From Auricularia sp. M13 (Eukaryota > Basidiomycota > Agaricomycetes > Auriculariales > Auriculariaceae), in contig CM073197.1 in the NCBI GenBank assembly GCA_037042915.1, forward strand, positions 3,472,001 to 3,536,000: DNA of 64,000 nt, given 5' to 3'. Shown piece by piece: positions 10,631 through 22,959 of this stretch; positions within the stretch are counted from its first letter, which is position 1, and every line of letters starts with the position of its first letter. The position numbers and the translations under genes were made by a program. Below the pieces are notes generated by a model. It was not told where the DNA came from, searched no databases, and worked only from the letters and a program-made list of their open reading frames with translations.

Positions 10631-12690
10631 ATGTCGACGCTCCCCAACTTCCCCAAGCTCCCCGCGAGCGTCGGCGGCCAGCCGCTGCCCGACTTCCTGA
10701 GCTTCAAGGTCAAGGGTCCCGTGCAGCGCCAGCCGTTGCAGGACAAGTTCAACTTCGTGATCAAGGCGTCGCCGGCGTTCGGCAGCGCGGAGGGCGCGGC
10801 GTTCGACGAGGGCAAGCTGTGGCACCCGCTGCGCGCGCTCGAGTTTACCTCCGACGGCGCGGGCAAGGGCGTGCTGCAGAGCTTCCGCGGGCACTACCAC
10901 GTCCGCAAGACGCGCCATATGGGCAAGGAGGGCGCGCACAAGTCGACCGTCAAGCTCAGCGAGGGCGAGTTCGTCACTGGTATCAGCGGTCAGTTGCAGT
11001 TATTTGACTCGTTTTGTTACTTGCTGGCTGACACTGACAATCTCGAAGGTACCGCTACGCGGTACATTACCGGCCTTATTATCCACACTAACGAGAGGAA
11101 GGTCACTGTCGTTGATGGCAAAGGCGGCGACGCGTTCGAGTTTCACGTGCCCGAGGACCACCAGGTCGTCGCCTTCCATGGTACCGAGAGTCCGTGTTCC
11201 GTTTCGCCCGTCATGTCGGCGGCGAGCTGATAGATGTTTTATAGCTGGAGCCAAGGTCACCAGCCTCGGACTGTCATACCAGAGGCGCCTCGAGTCCGTG
11301 GCTAACAACGGTACGTTCTTCGATTCGCGCATACACAGTTTCGCACAGTACTGAACATGTTGGCAGCGAAGGCCAGCGACGGCCCTCCGCCGCAGCTGAA
11401 CGGCTGCCCATCGACGCAGTGGCTCGACGCGCCGACGCAGAGCGCGTGGGCGCGGAACGACATGGCGACCATCGAGAAGATACGCGTGCAGGTGTCGCAG
11501 GACCTGCTCCCGATCTACGCCAACATCGAGAATAAAGGCGACGACGCGTGGGTCGAGGTCGAGAGCGACGACGGCGAGACGTACTACCTGTCGTACACCA
11601 CCAACGGCGTCATCTGGGCGTACACGCAGCCCCAGCCTACCACTGCACTCGTGGCGGACGCCGCGCCGACTAAGGATGTCATCGTTTCCATGGGGTCGTA
11701 CTCGTCGACGGCGAACTTCTTGGGTACCGGTGAGCTCAACGTCTGTCCAAAGCTTGATATTCCTTGCTCACTACTCGTGTGTAGACCACTATCATTTCAA
11801 GCCTCCTCAGGCTCGGCTTTGCGTACCTCGTCAGGCCGATCATCCTGACCGGCATTGAAAGTGGGCATCTCCGCTGCAGCCAACCTGCTGGTCGAAGGCC
11901 TGGCCGCTGCTGGCGTGGAAGGCGCTGCTGTCCTCGTTCCCACGAGCGTTGCTTCTACTGGCGGGTGCGTTTGAGCAGCACATTCAGTTGCACAGGTGCT
12001 GATTTATGCCTTCTAGACTCATCATCGCCGGCGCACTCGGCGTCGCCCTCGTCTTGGGCAGCATCGCGCTTGCCAGCGTCATCTTCAAGCAATACTTCCT
12101 CACCAATATCTACAACTTCGATATGAACCACCAGTGAACGACCGTACAGCATTACGAGGACAACTCTGTCGTGTCCAACGGCTCGTGGAAGGACCAGACC
12201 ATTGCCGCGTTTGTGCTTGCAGGTGAGTTATCCCCTTTGCGACTGGCGTGGAGCCATTGCTGACGGCGGTAGGCGGCAAGATCGCCCCGCCGGGCTTCAA
12301 CCCCGTGAAGACGCTGAACAACGTCGTCACCTACCTCAACGTCAACTTTCAGAACGACAGCACCATCTTCCAGGGCCTTGGAGAAGGGATCGCCATGAAC
12401 CGCGACGACTCTAAGGCCGGTACGTCTTCCCATCCCTCTGATCACGCACGAGTGTTGACTTGGAGGCGGGTGTCGCAGGTCTTGCGGTCCAGTGCATCGT
12501 GCACCGCTTCTCGGACCACCAGATTGGCACGCAGGGCATCGACGGCAGCGGCAGCGCCTTCAATTCGAGCGACTACTACAATAACGGCAAGTGGGTCAGT
12601 GGGAAGAACTCCCAGACGTCGACGGGCGGCTTTACGGTCGACTGCTTTACTCCGGCTCTGTCTGGCGCGAGCGATGACACCTACACCTAC
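10631..12690 (+). CDS. jacalin-like lectin with membrane segment and C-terminal domain, copy A
   Basis: A multi-exon gene starting MSTLPNFPKLPASVGG at 10631 with short introns. Parts in order: an N-terminal beta-rich domain with jacalin-like features (FRGHYHVRKT, then YITGLIIHTNERK, then FHVPEDHQVVAFHG; about the first 170 residues); a middle domain with repeated Trp/Tyr-rich strands (TYYLSYTTNGVIWAYTQPQP); an Ala/Gly-rich hydrophobic stretch and a membrane-like helix (LIIAGALGVALVLGS, about 12020-12060); and a C-terminal domain with QGLGEGIAMNRDD and TGGFTVDCFTPALSG. Jacalin folds bind carbohydrates; the role of the whole protein is unknown and could be recognition or membrane attack. The copy ends a few codons early compared with copy B because the duplication stops there, and its frame seems to carry about one further break. 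It lies tail-to-tail with K2, 115 bp apart. Domain assignment is by eye. Confidence 0.5.
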
Positions 12691-12805
12691 TTACCATGCT
12701 AGTGGCGCCAGTCGCTCCGCAAACAGCTTGCTTGCTCGCCGGCCGTGATCCGGAGGTTGCATATCTCAAGCCTTTGTATATTGTACCAACCACAAGAACA
12801 TAATT

Positions 12806-15436
12806 TCAGTACTCGCATACGTCGCGTTCGAACCACCACTTGCTCTCTTCCGTAGAGTTGGTACCAACACCCAGGAGGAGACCCAGTTCATCAACATCAT
12901 TTTTCTCGTCCATCCAGGCTGTAATTCCGGATGACTGTGTGGCGAATGCAAAATCGACGAAAACAGGTCTATGAGTATGATGCACACCGTCGCTGGCCGA
13001 CCCGACCCGGATGGTGTATGGCTCGCATATGATTTGATTTAAATGCCAGTCGGTTTGTGTGATGTCGCTATGATTCAGGCAGCGGATGAAGCCCCGCATG
13101 CATGAGAGCTATGTGTACGCGTCAGAATCTAAGCAAGCGGCAGTTGCAAAAGAAATACAAGGAACATACGAGCATCCCACGCTCCTCGAAAGACGTCTGC
13201 TTGGACATCACGCCGTCTATGCTCGTTCCGCGAATTTCTTCCATCAAGACGCCGAGAACCTTACAACCGTCGGGAAGCTCAAACTTGAACCCGGAGATGA
13301 TCAGCTGCTTGATATTGCTAGAACGAGCCACTTCCTCTCACCTCATGGCAGCCATAATACCACGGTATCAACGAACCCTGGAGCTTGCATAGGCGCTTGT
13401 ACACGCTGGCTTCGCGTCGCACGAGTTGGTCCGCAAAGTTCAGCCAAAATTCGGCCTCGCGATTCAGGAAGTCATACAGTCGACCCACTGGGAAAAACCG
13501 CTCGTCGAAGAGCTTCAAGACGAGGATTTGGGCGGATGCTTCGGAGACACCGGGTATTTGCAGATATCCACGTACAACGCGGGAGTAGTGGCCGTCGCCA
13601 TCCTGGATGACGTTGGTGACGCGGAACTCGAGCCCGTGCGCATCGCGGAGCATTTGATCGGTCGTCCCGCTGCGAGGCCGGCGATATTTAGTCCAAGCAT
13701 TCAAGCGCACGCGGTCCTGCTTGTCCAGTGTATAGCGAGGAAAATGGGAGCGCCAGCGAGCCACCTGGCGCGGGAGAGCATAACGACCCGTAATAGAGAG
13801 CATGTCGTCAACGCGGATGGCCTGGACGGTGCTGGATTGGCGGGACCTCCACTCCAGAAAGTGCTTCACGTATCGGCGATTGCGGGAAAGCTCGTACCGT
13901 GATGTCCCCGGATGCGGCGCCGGCCCCAGATACGACTAGATTCTACATTTTCGCGTCTCCTGCTCTAAGGAGCGCTTCCCTCCCCTCCAAATTTTACAGA
14001 ATAAGATTGTAATATGATCTTTATATATTTGTGGCTAAATGGAAGGGATATGAGCCTTTTCTCGAGGGTAGTAGCTGAAAGCTTTATGCCGATGGATCCG
14101 GCCGAGCTTGCCAGCTCGATACTTCGACACCTGGGAAAGGGCCTCCCTTCCAACCTCGCAGAGCAGCTCATTTGAGCCTATCCTATGCCCAGAGATATAA
14201 TTTGGAGGGGAATATGTACAGAATGAAAGCCCACCATGTGCCGGGTCGTCGTGCCGGAGGTTGTAACCGCTTCCCGTCCCACCTCAGTGCCAGCCACAGA
14301 GTGCTCGAAAAATTCCAAGTAAATTAGAACAGTGTATTTTACAGGCACTCTTTTCAATGCACACAAGAAATCAAGGAAAGGCAGAGGGGAAGGTAGAGAT
14401 ATGGCAAGGTTGGTCGGATCTGGGGACATCACGGTAGTAGTCGAAGTCACGAAATCGAGTGGCATGTTCAACCGGAAAAACAGAACCAAGATTAGAAACT
14501 CCGCGATGGAGAATTTTTCCGCGGCGGTTGAGACTAGGAGAATGCTTGAGAATAATCTGAGCAATGCAAAATGCTGCAGAGTGCTCCAGAGCAGTGAAAA
14601 GCTGGCATTTCGCAGACCGCGGTGACACTTGTTCCTTGGGATCGGACAGTTGAATGACGAGGGTGTTTTTGTTGTCCATAATCACTGCGTATGAGCATTC
14701 AATCTCATCGCATGCCTCGACAAGGGATCGGATGAGGCGCTGGGTCTGCGTCGCATTGGAAAGCTCAGGCACCGCAACGCTAGAAAGTCGTATCGTTTCA
14801 TTCCAATCTATGCTTTCAGAAGGCTGAAAAGCTGTGAATACATAGAGCGATGGTAAGATTGCCGGAGAACATACCACGCGAAGGGCGAGACACATGCAGA
14901 GTTTATGGATCTTCAAGTCGAACCGTTTATTGGGCAGAGCTGAATCAACATCATCACGAAACCACGCTCTACCAGAAAGTGTAGCCGGGTACAAGGTGTT
15001 GCCCAAGGTGAATCGGAGCAAAATCCCCACTGGAGTGCAACGTTAACATGGAATATAATGAGCGAGAATAATAATACGGACCGTGTTTCCAATGTTGAAT
15101 GTTCGTAAACATAACCACATCCCAGTCGCCACAGTCACCGGGTAAGAAGCAAAACCGGCGAGCCCAAGAGTGCAGAAGAGAGAGCCAAGGAATCCAAGCC
15201 CGGGTATCCTGGTGGCTTGCAGAACTTCCAGCTATAACGACATCTTGTTCGCGTGGCACCAATCTGATGGATCGAAGGATTCCGAGTGTGGGGTTGGATA
15301 CGTCTGTCAGTGCAAGCTTAACCATGGTGAGACTGATACGAAGCGTCGACGCAGGCGGGTTGAAGTCCTGTATAGCTACGTGAGGCAGAAGAGAGCGTGG
15401 GTGCTTATTGAAGACGGCAGCAAGAGGAATAGTCAT
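12806..15436 (-). pseudogene. kinase-like two-domain protein K2, split by a TIR element
   Basis: Exons by comparison with K3: 15082-15436, 14875-15029, 13342-14823 (interrupted), 13170-13283 and 12806-13108. The start is MTIPLAAVF. Motifs are LKLFDERFFPV, TDWHLNQII and VFVDFAFATQ, so the kinase-like residues remain. A 538-bp element plus a duplicated TA (13897-14434) sits inside exon 3. Without those 540 bases the exon is 942 nt, the same as in K3, and every other junction is intact, so K2 would encode about 622 residues. The insert adds stop codons on the coding strand, so the present allele should give a truncated protein unless the insert is removed at RNA level. Confidence 0.75.
13897..14434. 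mobile_element. non-autonomous TIR element (MITE-like), copy 1, TA target site
   Basis: 538 bp, bounded by inverted ends CCGTGATGTCCCC (13897) and its complement (ending 14434), flanked on both sides by TA. The uninterrupted K3 sequence shows a single TA at this point, so TA is the target duplication. No transposase is encoded. A second copy of equal length lies at 54560-55097. TA duplication and short TIRs fit a non-autonomous Tc1/mariner-type element; the family is inferred from this alone. Confidence 0.85.
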
Positions 15437-15684
15437 AGCTGAGCTATCGGTGAGCAGCAATACTGGCAAGTGGATACGGTCGAATTCAGATGGCAGCTTT
15501 GCGCATTATAAAGGCCGCTCGGAGTTCGCCGAACTCCGTATCCCAGAAGGCCCGTGCACAGTTTGGATAATACTCCTTCAAGATGCGGGGCCGTCCGGAA
15601 GCGTGACTGTCTGCAAGCCGCAGTGCTACGCGCGGCGCACTGCACTGGTACTGTACTCGAAGGCTTTGCGGCTAGTCGGAAAAT

Positions 15685-15985
15685 CGGAGCCTGAAACCTG
15701 TTGTTCCGATGTCCAACGCTGAAGTAAATGTTCAATTGGAAAGAAAATGCTTGAGCTGTTGATTTACTCATACAAGGATAGCTAATTTTTGTGAAGAAAA
15801 TTTGTTTTATTCCCGTGCTATTTACAGTACTACTCGTGCCATATATATCTCACAAGTGCAAACCGTGACGCGGCTCGGACAGCATGTACCTACGAGGCTA
15901 CGATGACGACCGGGACGGTACGGAAGAAGACGAAATGGGTTTTCCTTTCTCCACAGAAATTTCCCATGCCAATTCTGCAATACGC
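15685..15985. repeat. dispersed repeat copy a (pair with 19988-20265)
   Basis: About 280-300 bp resembling 19988-20265 in the same orientation (shared CCAACGCTGAAGTAA, CAATTGGAAAG, ACGATGACGACCGGGACG). The minus strand of both copies carries a short open tail ending at TAG in the same place, so it may be the end of a decayed gene duplicated together with the K genes. Confidence 0.6.
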
Positions 15986-16129
15986 AGCATTGTGGCTTTC
16001 GTACTTCGCACCTCAATCGCATCAAGAGCAGGGGAAATCATTGGCACAGTGCCACGCAAATCGCTGGAATATATGTACATATGTATCTAATTCAAGCCCT
16101 TGTGAATGATCCAACGCGCAAAGGCACGG

Positions 16130-18207
16130 TTACTCGCATTCATCGCGGGCGTACCACCACTTCCTCTCATCCCCAGATTCCATGCCAACGCCAAGGAGTA
16201 AGCCGACCTCACCGACATCCGTGTGTGGGTCCATCGCGGCCCTTATTCCAGAAGACTGTGTTGCGAACGCGAAATCGAGGAACACCGGTCGGTGGCGTAT
16301 GGCCTCCGCCGCCGGGCTGGTGTACGGCTCGCATATAATGTGATCTAAGCCCCAATCTGTCTGTGTAATGTCGCTGTGATTAAGAACGCGGATGAAGCCT
16401 CGTATGCATGTGAGCTGCGTGTGCGTAAGTGCGGCCGAGCGAGATGTCGCAAAGGAAATGCTGAGAACGTACCAGCATCTTGTGCTCCTCTGGCGGCATC
16501 TTCTCCGTGATTATCTCGTCCGGGGTCTTCCCGCTGATTTCTTCCATTAAGATACCCAGAACCTTACAACCGTCGGGAAGTTCGAACTGAGAGGAGACAA
16601 TCAGCGGCTTCATATTGCCTCGACAGACGGGCAACTTTATCGCCGCACCTCGTGGCAGCCATAGTACCATGGTATCAAGGAGCCCTGGAGCTTGCTCAGG
16701 CGCTTGTAGACACTGGCTTCGCGTCGCACAAGCTGGTCGGCGAAGTTGACCCAAAACGAGGCTTCGCCGGCCAGATAGTCATAGAGCAGATCCACCGGGA
16801 AGAATCGCTCGTCGAAGAGCTTCAAGATGAGCCGTTGGGACGACACTTGGGAGCCATCGGGCACTTGCAGATGCCCACGTACGACGCGGGAGTAGTGATC
16901 ATTGCCATCCTGGATATTGTCGGTAACGCGAAACTCCAACGCATGGGCGTCACGGAGCAATAGATCTGTCATGGCATCGCGAGGCCGGCGTCGTTTGGTC
17001 CAAGCATTCAAGCGCGTGCGTTCCTGCTTGTCCAGTGGATAGCGAGGAAATTGACTGCGCCAGCGGGCTATCTGACGCGGGAGAGCATAGCGACCCGTAA
17101 CAGAGATCAGGTCACCGATGCGGATGGCCGGAACAATTTGAGGTTGACGGGCCCTCCACGCGAGAAACTCTTTCAAGTATAGGCGATTCTGAGAAAGGTC
17201 GTAGTAGTCGAAGTCGCGAAATCGAGTCGGGTTATCAATCGGCCAAGCCAGCTCGCAGTTCGCAGCCCCACGCCCGAGAAGCTGGCCACGGTAATATAGA
17301 CTACGAGAGTATTTGAAGATGATCATCGCGATGCAAAATGTTGCAGAGTGCTCTTGAGCGGGCAACAATTGACATGTCGCTGACCGCGGCTGGCTTGAGG
17401 ACAGGGGCTCCGAGAGTTGAATGACAAGGGTGTTTTTGTTGTCCATGACCACGGCGTACGCGCATTTCACCTTGTCGCATTCCGCAACCAGAGATTGAAT
17501 AAGACGTTGAGTCTGCGTCGCATTGGAAACTACAGACGCCCCAAAACGCGAAAGCCGTTTTAGTTCCTCCCAATCTACGGATTGTTCTGGCTAATAGACC
17601 GTGAATAAGTAGCGTAATGGTAAGGGAGTTTGGGAACATACCACGCGAAGAGCGATGCACATACATAGCTTATGATCCGTCAACTTGAACTGAGCATTGG
17701 GCCGACTTGGATCGTAATCGCCGAACCACGGCCGCTTATCAAGTATAGCCACGTCGCTTGAGTTGCTCAGGGTAAATTGCAGCATGATGCCCACTTGCAG
17801 GGAGAACGTCAGCCCGAAAGACAGAGTTGACAGAACGACGAACCATTTTCCCAGTGTTTGATACTTGTAGACATAACTGCATCCCAAGCATCGTAGTCAC
17901 CTGGTAAAAAGCAAAAACGACGAGCCCACGAGTGCAGTACGGAGAGCCAGAGGATCCAGGCTTGTGCATTCTGAAGGCATTCGCGTTGTCCAGCAAGGAC
18001 AACATCGTGTTCATGCGGCACCAGCTTCAAGGATCGGTAGACCTTGCCAAGCGTGGTGATAAATTTGTTTGTGAGTTCAAGCCCGGTCACAGCGAGCATG
18101 ACTGGAGGCTTGAGCTCTGGCTGCGGCACGTCGAAGGAGATTACTACGGCGGGAGGCAGCCGAGACCACGGGTGCTCGTCAAGGACCGCGACAAGAGGAA
18201 TAGTCAT
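16130..18207 (-). CDS. kinase-like two-domain protein K3
   Basis: Five exons: 17844-18207, 17642-17793, 16649-17590, 16473-16586 and 16130-16414. All are GT-AG and in phase, giving 618 residues. The start MTIPLVAVLDEHPW matches K2. The N-terminal module has WILWLSVLHSWARRFCFLPG (about 88-107) and KLCMCIALRV; VIMDNKNTLVIQL follows in exon 3. In the kinase-like domain LKLFDERFFPV and VFLDFAFATQ are present, but the catalytic-loop motif reads TDWGLDHI where K1, K2 and K4 have DWH, so the conserved His is Gly. K3 may be a pseudokinase. It is the closest paralog of K2 and lies in the same orientation 700 bp away, consistent with tandem duplication. Confidence 0.75.
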
Positions 18208-19987
18208 AGCTGAGGCTACTCTTAGATTCCAAGCACTACGGAAGAGAGCGGATGTTGATTCGAGTGACTTCTACGACGCGGTCCTGGCCCGAGGCCAACT
18301 TCATCGGGGAATTCCCGTCAACCCGGTATCGGCATTGCGGACATTGCGGACATTGCGGCCATCGCCATCGCATGACAAAGCCGCATCACATGGTGCGAGC
18401 ATTGTATGAGCATTGCAATGGATGAACAGAGTGGTGCAGTCTGGCCATGTCCTGGCACAATTCAATAATGTGGTCCTCCTTGACAATGGCATGAAACAGA
18501 AATGGTACATGTCTGGAACACCAAGCGGGACTTAGGCCAATCTGACTTCGACTCTGGCGGCAGCGCGGCCTCTGTGCGAAGGGCCCTGACTCTGAGGGGA
18601 AGGTGACCGCGGCCGACCGGGACTCGGAACTTCGCTTGCTCGACGGCCGGACTCCCACCTGCTCAACCAACCCTTGACACAGATGCACGTAGGACTCAAC
18701 ACCCAGGCATGAGGACTTATAATGTGTTGTGTATAATATTAATGTGAAGAATATATATGTTTATATTATGTGCTCAGCCTACGCAAAAATTGTTGTAATT
18801 CAGACTTTGATTGCCAACAGGTAGGAGATATACATAAGCACCGTTCACAGGTTGGTGCGGACGGAGGAGGAGGAGGAGGGCAAGGCAGTGATGGGATCAG
18901 CACAGGATCAGCATCACGGGCCGTTGGTTGGTTGACAACCGGTTGGTTTGTCCGTGTTTACACGTTCCTTCGCTCCCACCATGACGGTGACCCCGCTTGC
19001 TGCTGCCTGATGTCGGACAACGCCCCAGACCTTGCAACGCGGCAGACCCGTTTGGCCCTAGATTGTATGTATGTGTCCCCTCGCTGGCAGTCCACTAACT
19101 TCACGCTTTAGGTACTATCTCCGACTGTTGCGAATACGGTAGTAAGTTCGCCGCTCTGCGATTGGTGATTTGTAGCTCATCTATCGGCATAGCTAGGCTG
19201 CGCAGCATGAGAAGGTTCCTCTCATTACGCATCAAAGGTGAAAGCTTTACTTTACCGCCCGCTACTCGTGCTCACGTCCCTTCAGCAGCCCGGGCGCCGA
19301 AGCTAGTAATTTTGCCCAAGTCGCGCGTGAACATGCGCTAGGAACGCGAGCGAGGTAGGCGTTATCTACTCCACAGCTGCGGCCGAGGCTGACTACTTGT
19401 TTTTCAGTATTGTGCAACGCGTCTGCAGTTACCCCCACGCGTAGTACAGTCACCTCCATGTGGTCTTTGGGTATGTCTCTGCCGATGTCTGGCTTTTAGA
19501 CGTTATCGCTAACAAATGTTCTCAGTTTCGGTCGCGACTGTGCTACATCTGGCCGTCCAACCGGCTGGAGGATCGGGTTTCATTCGGCCATTGCATCGTT
19601 GGTAAGTATCGCGCAACCGATTTGAGTAGTAGCCGCTTGTATATAGTGTCGTGCATCAATTTTATTATTTTTATTTGCATTTTTCGAACTGTTTCGTCGC
19701 CGTTGCGAGCAATGAGGAGCAAGCAAATGGGAGCGGAAGCTGGCATACGGAGGTATTTGCAGTGCCCATCATATGGTACGACCAGGCTATTGCAATTGTA
19801 AACCAGGATGGAGTCGCATTGCAATGGCATGGTAGATCGACATGCTGGCCTTGTTCCGAGCATTGTATCATCTGGTATCGCTTGACCATACCCGCATCAC
19901 CTTCGGATCATTGTTCGCCTTGCACTGGCATTGCCACCCGTTACCAACTTCCGGGGATTTCCCTGATGTTGTCGGCAGATCGGAGCT
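18208..19987. other. gene-poor region upstream of K3
   Basis: No supported gene. It contains a short run of the 9-mer ATTGCGGAC (about 18333-18360) and an AT-rich patch (about 18720-18770) unlike the GC-rich surroundings. There are scattered short open frames only. Confidence 0.45.
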
Positions 19988-20265
19988 CGAAACTAGTTGT
20001 TCCGCTTGAACGTCAAGTTCCAACGCTGAAGTAAGAGTACAATTGGAAAGTAACTGCTTAAGCTGTTGGTTTACTCAGACGAAGATGGCTAGTTTCGGTG
20101 AAGAAAACCTTGCTTTATTGCCATATTATCACAGTAACTACATGCGCCATGCACCTCACAAGTGAGGCTCAGACAGTACTTGCCTACGATGACGACCGGG
20201 ACGCTACGGAAAAGGAGAAAAGAAATGGATTTTCTCTTCACCAAAGAAAAGCTCCATACCAATCG
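19988..20265. repeat. dispersed repeat copy b (pair with 15685-15985)
   Basis: Direct repeat of the block between K2 and K3, roughly 70% alike by eye. Its position upstream of K3 suggests the duplicated unit was K gene plus upstream flank, with about 1.5 kb later added in front of K3. Confidence 0.6.
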
Positions 20266-20300
20266 CCATGGTGCCGACGCCTGCAGAACTCGGTGACGAC

Positions 20301-20633
20301 CTACGATGAACAAGCCGCGGAATCGCGCACCGTTACCACTGCTCCCCTCGCTCCCGAGCTCTGGACGCCGTTCAAGCGTGTCTGGCGTGTAGAAGAGTCA
20401 ATTTCCTTGCAATAGGGTGTAGGAGATGTACTCACGGGGGGAGCGGGTGGTTTTTCTGCAAGGGCAAACGATTCAGCGGGACGACGTGCCCACAGAGCGC
20501 GCGGACTCACGAAGGTCGGGCGGTGGCTAGAGCGCGAGCGCGGCGCAACAAGCGGGAGAACTAGAGCAGCTGTAACGATCAGAGACCAAGGCGATCTTCG
20601 TCGAAGCCATGTCAGTGCCGCGCGACGTCGCAT
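20301..20633 (-). CDS. small hypothetical protein with a hydrophobic N-terminus
   Basis: Two exons, 20436-20633 and 20301-20381, joined at a GTGAGT donor and GCCAG acceptor in phase 0, would give 92 residues. The N-terminus MRRRAALTW, then LIVTAALVLPLVAP, resembles a signal anchor; the rest is Pro/Ser/Arg-rich. No family is recognised and the coding call rests only on the splice signals and the frame. Confidence 0.25.
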   Translation of the reverse strand: MRRRAALTWLRRRSPWSLIVTAALVLPLVAPRSRSSHRPTFVSPRALWARRPAESFALAEKPPAPPVSTSPTPYCKEIDSSTRQTRLNGVQSSGARGAVVTVRDSAACSS

Positions 20634-20639
20634 ACCTTG

Positions 20640-22950
20640 GCAGGACGACAACTTGAAGCTGAAGTCTGGAGGCATGCAATGTGAGCGAATAAAATTTCCA
20701 TACGACGCACCGCAGAAAATCAATTGTTGATAGCGTTGAAGCTTGAGGTAATGGGGTGAATCTAAACTGTGGCCTGCTTGTTCACTGCGTCGAAAAGAGC
20801 TACGTTCGTACACCGCACCTTTTCACAGACGGCCTTGACGAGCAACTGCGCTGGTGGGTGAGAAGGTTGATGTCAGAGTCTGTGGTGCAAAGTGCATTGA
20901 GGAGTAAAGGATTCTTCGGAGGTAGCAGTTTAGATCAGGTTGCAGAACGTCTACCAGCGAGTCGAAGTCAAATGTAAAGCAGGGCAAAAAACCGCCACGA
21001 AATCTTTTGAGGCAGCAGGGCGACGTCCGCACACAGAGCAAAGCCAGGGAACATCCGCAAAACGCGTCGAGGCGAGCTCATCTGAACGATGAGCCCCGCC
21101 TCGACACCGAACCTGAAGAAAAATTGAGAAAAGAAGCCGCGAGCCGTAACGGAAAGACCGGAGCAGCGTACGCAGAGAGCAAGTCCCGCACCAGTAAAGT
21201 AGCGTACACAAGCATCAGAGTCGAAGGCGCAGCGCAGCAGCGAGGTGTCAGGTCGCCAGAGTTGCAGAGCAGCACGCGCCTCGAAGAAGTCCGCACCGGC
21301 GCCAGCTACGCCCGTGCGAACCTCTCCGAGGCTTCGAGCCCGAAAAGCAGCAGTCTGCACCAAAAGTCAGCCCGGGTGTAAAGTATAGGGCGCACCATTC
21401 GCAAGCAAGGAGCAAAAGCGTCTCGAGGACGTCCGCATCGCCAAAACGACGCGGGCGCCCTCGAGCCATGATCCTAACGGGGGCGAGCGATGCGTCATGG
21501 CGGGTTGAGCAGGTGCTGCAGCAAAGCCGAATGTGAGCTAATGTAAACGCTGCAGATATAGTGCACGCGAGACGCACCGAAAAAGATGTTCAAGCTCGCA
21601 GAGAGCACCTCGGGAATGCGTGAGTTGTAGAAAGATTTTTGGTTTCGGTTATTCTTTTCCGCGAAAGAACTGCGTGTGCCCGGAGTGAGTGTAAACGACC
21701 AAGGCGCACCAGTGGGCTCCACGCGTCCAGGCGAAGTCCAATGCCGGCACCGGTGCCATAAAAAAGTTCCGACTACGAGCGCGCCGTCAGCTTCAATGAA
21801 CAGCGCGGGTTCATGAACAGACACGCACTAAAATGATGATCAAGCTCGCGTTACGCATCTTGAGGGTGAGGGAGGGCCGAGTATAGAAGTTGAATGTTGC
21901 ACTCCTCGCGAAGCCATCGTGGCAAAATCGTCGATCAAGTCTGAAATGCAGCGCGCGTCAAAAGAAAAAGATGATCAAGTCGCCGTGCTCGCAGTCGGAG
22001 AGGATGTAGCCAGCTGGACGATCGTGCCCGGCCAGCCCTCGAGAACGCCTGCGTCGCTTTACCGACGCCTGCGCCCTCGAGCGCTGAGCCAGACTCACGC
22101 GCCCAGGGAAAAATGATCAAATGATACTGAAGGACTGCGGTTACTAAGTAAGGTCGAGACGCAGGGGTAGGGCGAGCGGAGGCTTACCGATGAGGGAGTA
22201 ATCCAGGCACGGATGAACGTTGAAGATGGAGTTTTTGAATGTGCGAATCTCGGTCGAAAAGCCTGTGTCCCTGTCTTCGGACGATGAGAGTTGACTGCGA
22301 GGAACGATCAATGCAGCCAGTGACTGATACTGTCATGCCGCTGTTCAACTTGCACTTGCGTTTTCAGACAGTCGTGCACGTGCAGTCTTGCCTCTTCCAA
22401 CTCGCGATGGCAAACTCAGTCTCTAACTCTACAAACGCGCGTTAGCAGGCTTCACGACACGCGCGAACAGAACATACCATGCAGCAAATCCTGTCCAGCA
22501 CGACTCGGACGCAGCAGCGGGAGAACGAATCAACCGCATGAGGGAGGGAATCAAAGACGACACCTTCGAGTCTTGGAGTCTTGAGGAAGAGGAATGTTTC
22601 GCCCGCCAAACTCTGGGCGGGGCCGGAAGCCAGCCGGCTACCTGCGACGCGCCCCGTGGCGCGTCGGATCCGCAGCGGGGAGTCTCCTTACCTGCGTGCA
22701 GGGCGGGAAGCAGAAGGAGACTCTGAGCCAGCCAACGGGACGGAGAGCAGAGCAAGCACGAGCGGGAAGGGGACTCAGCTAGACTGCGGCGTCTTGAGAC
22801 TTGAGCGCAACATGATCTTGACGTTCAGCTCAACTTGCGAGCGGGGATCGGCGATGGGGATGGGGAGGGAGTAGCGCGCAGAGGGAAACGGGAAGAAGAG
22901 CAAGCACTCAGCTCAGGCGTGAAAGTCATGAAGGTCGTAAAAGTCGTGAG
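20640..22950. other. gene-poor region, no supported gene
   Basis: Overlapping open frames on both strands reflect high GC rather than coding. No family, RNA gene or clean repeat is recognised. Confidence 0.4.
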
Positions 22951-22959
22951 AGTCATGAG

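Larger units (their letters stand above)
9740..12692 (+). repeat. left arm of a ~3-kb inverted segmental duplication
   Basis: This block matches the reverse complement of about 33315-36295. Matching landmarks run in order: the ACCTTxAGTTCAGAGAGTTG stretch at about 9778 (near 36255 on the other side), the lectin promoter with TATAAA, the whole lectin gene, and an abrupt end at about 12691 inside the last lectin exon. The arms look over 90% alike by eye across the coding part and less so upstream. The left edge coincides with the break in the RPS24 pseudogene. Confidence 0.85.
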
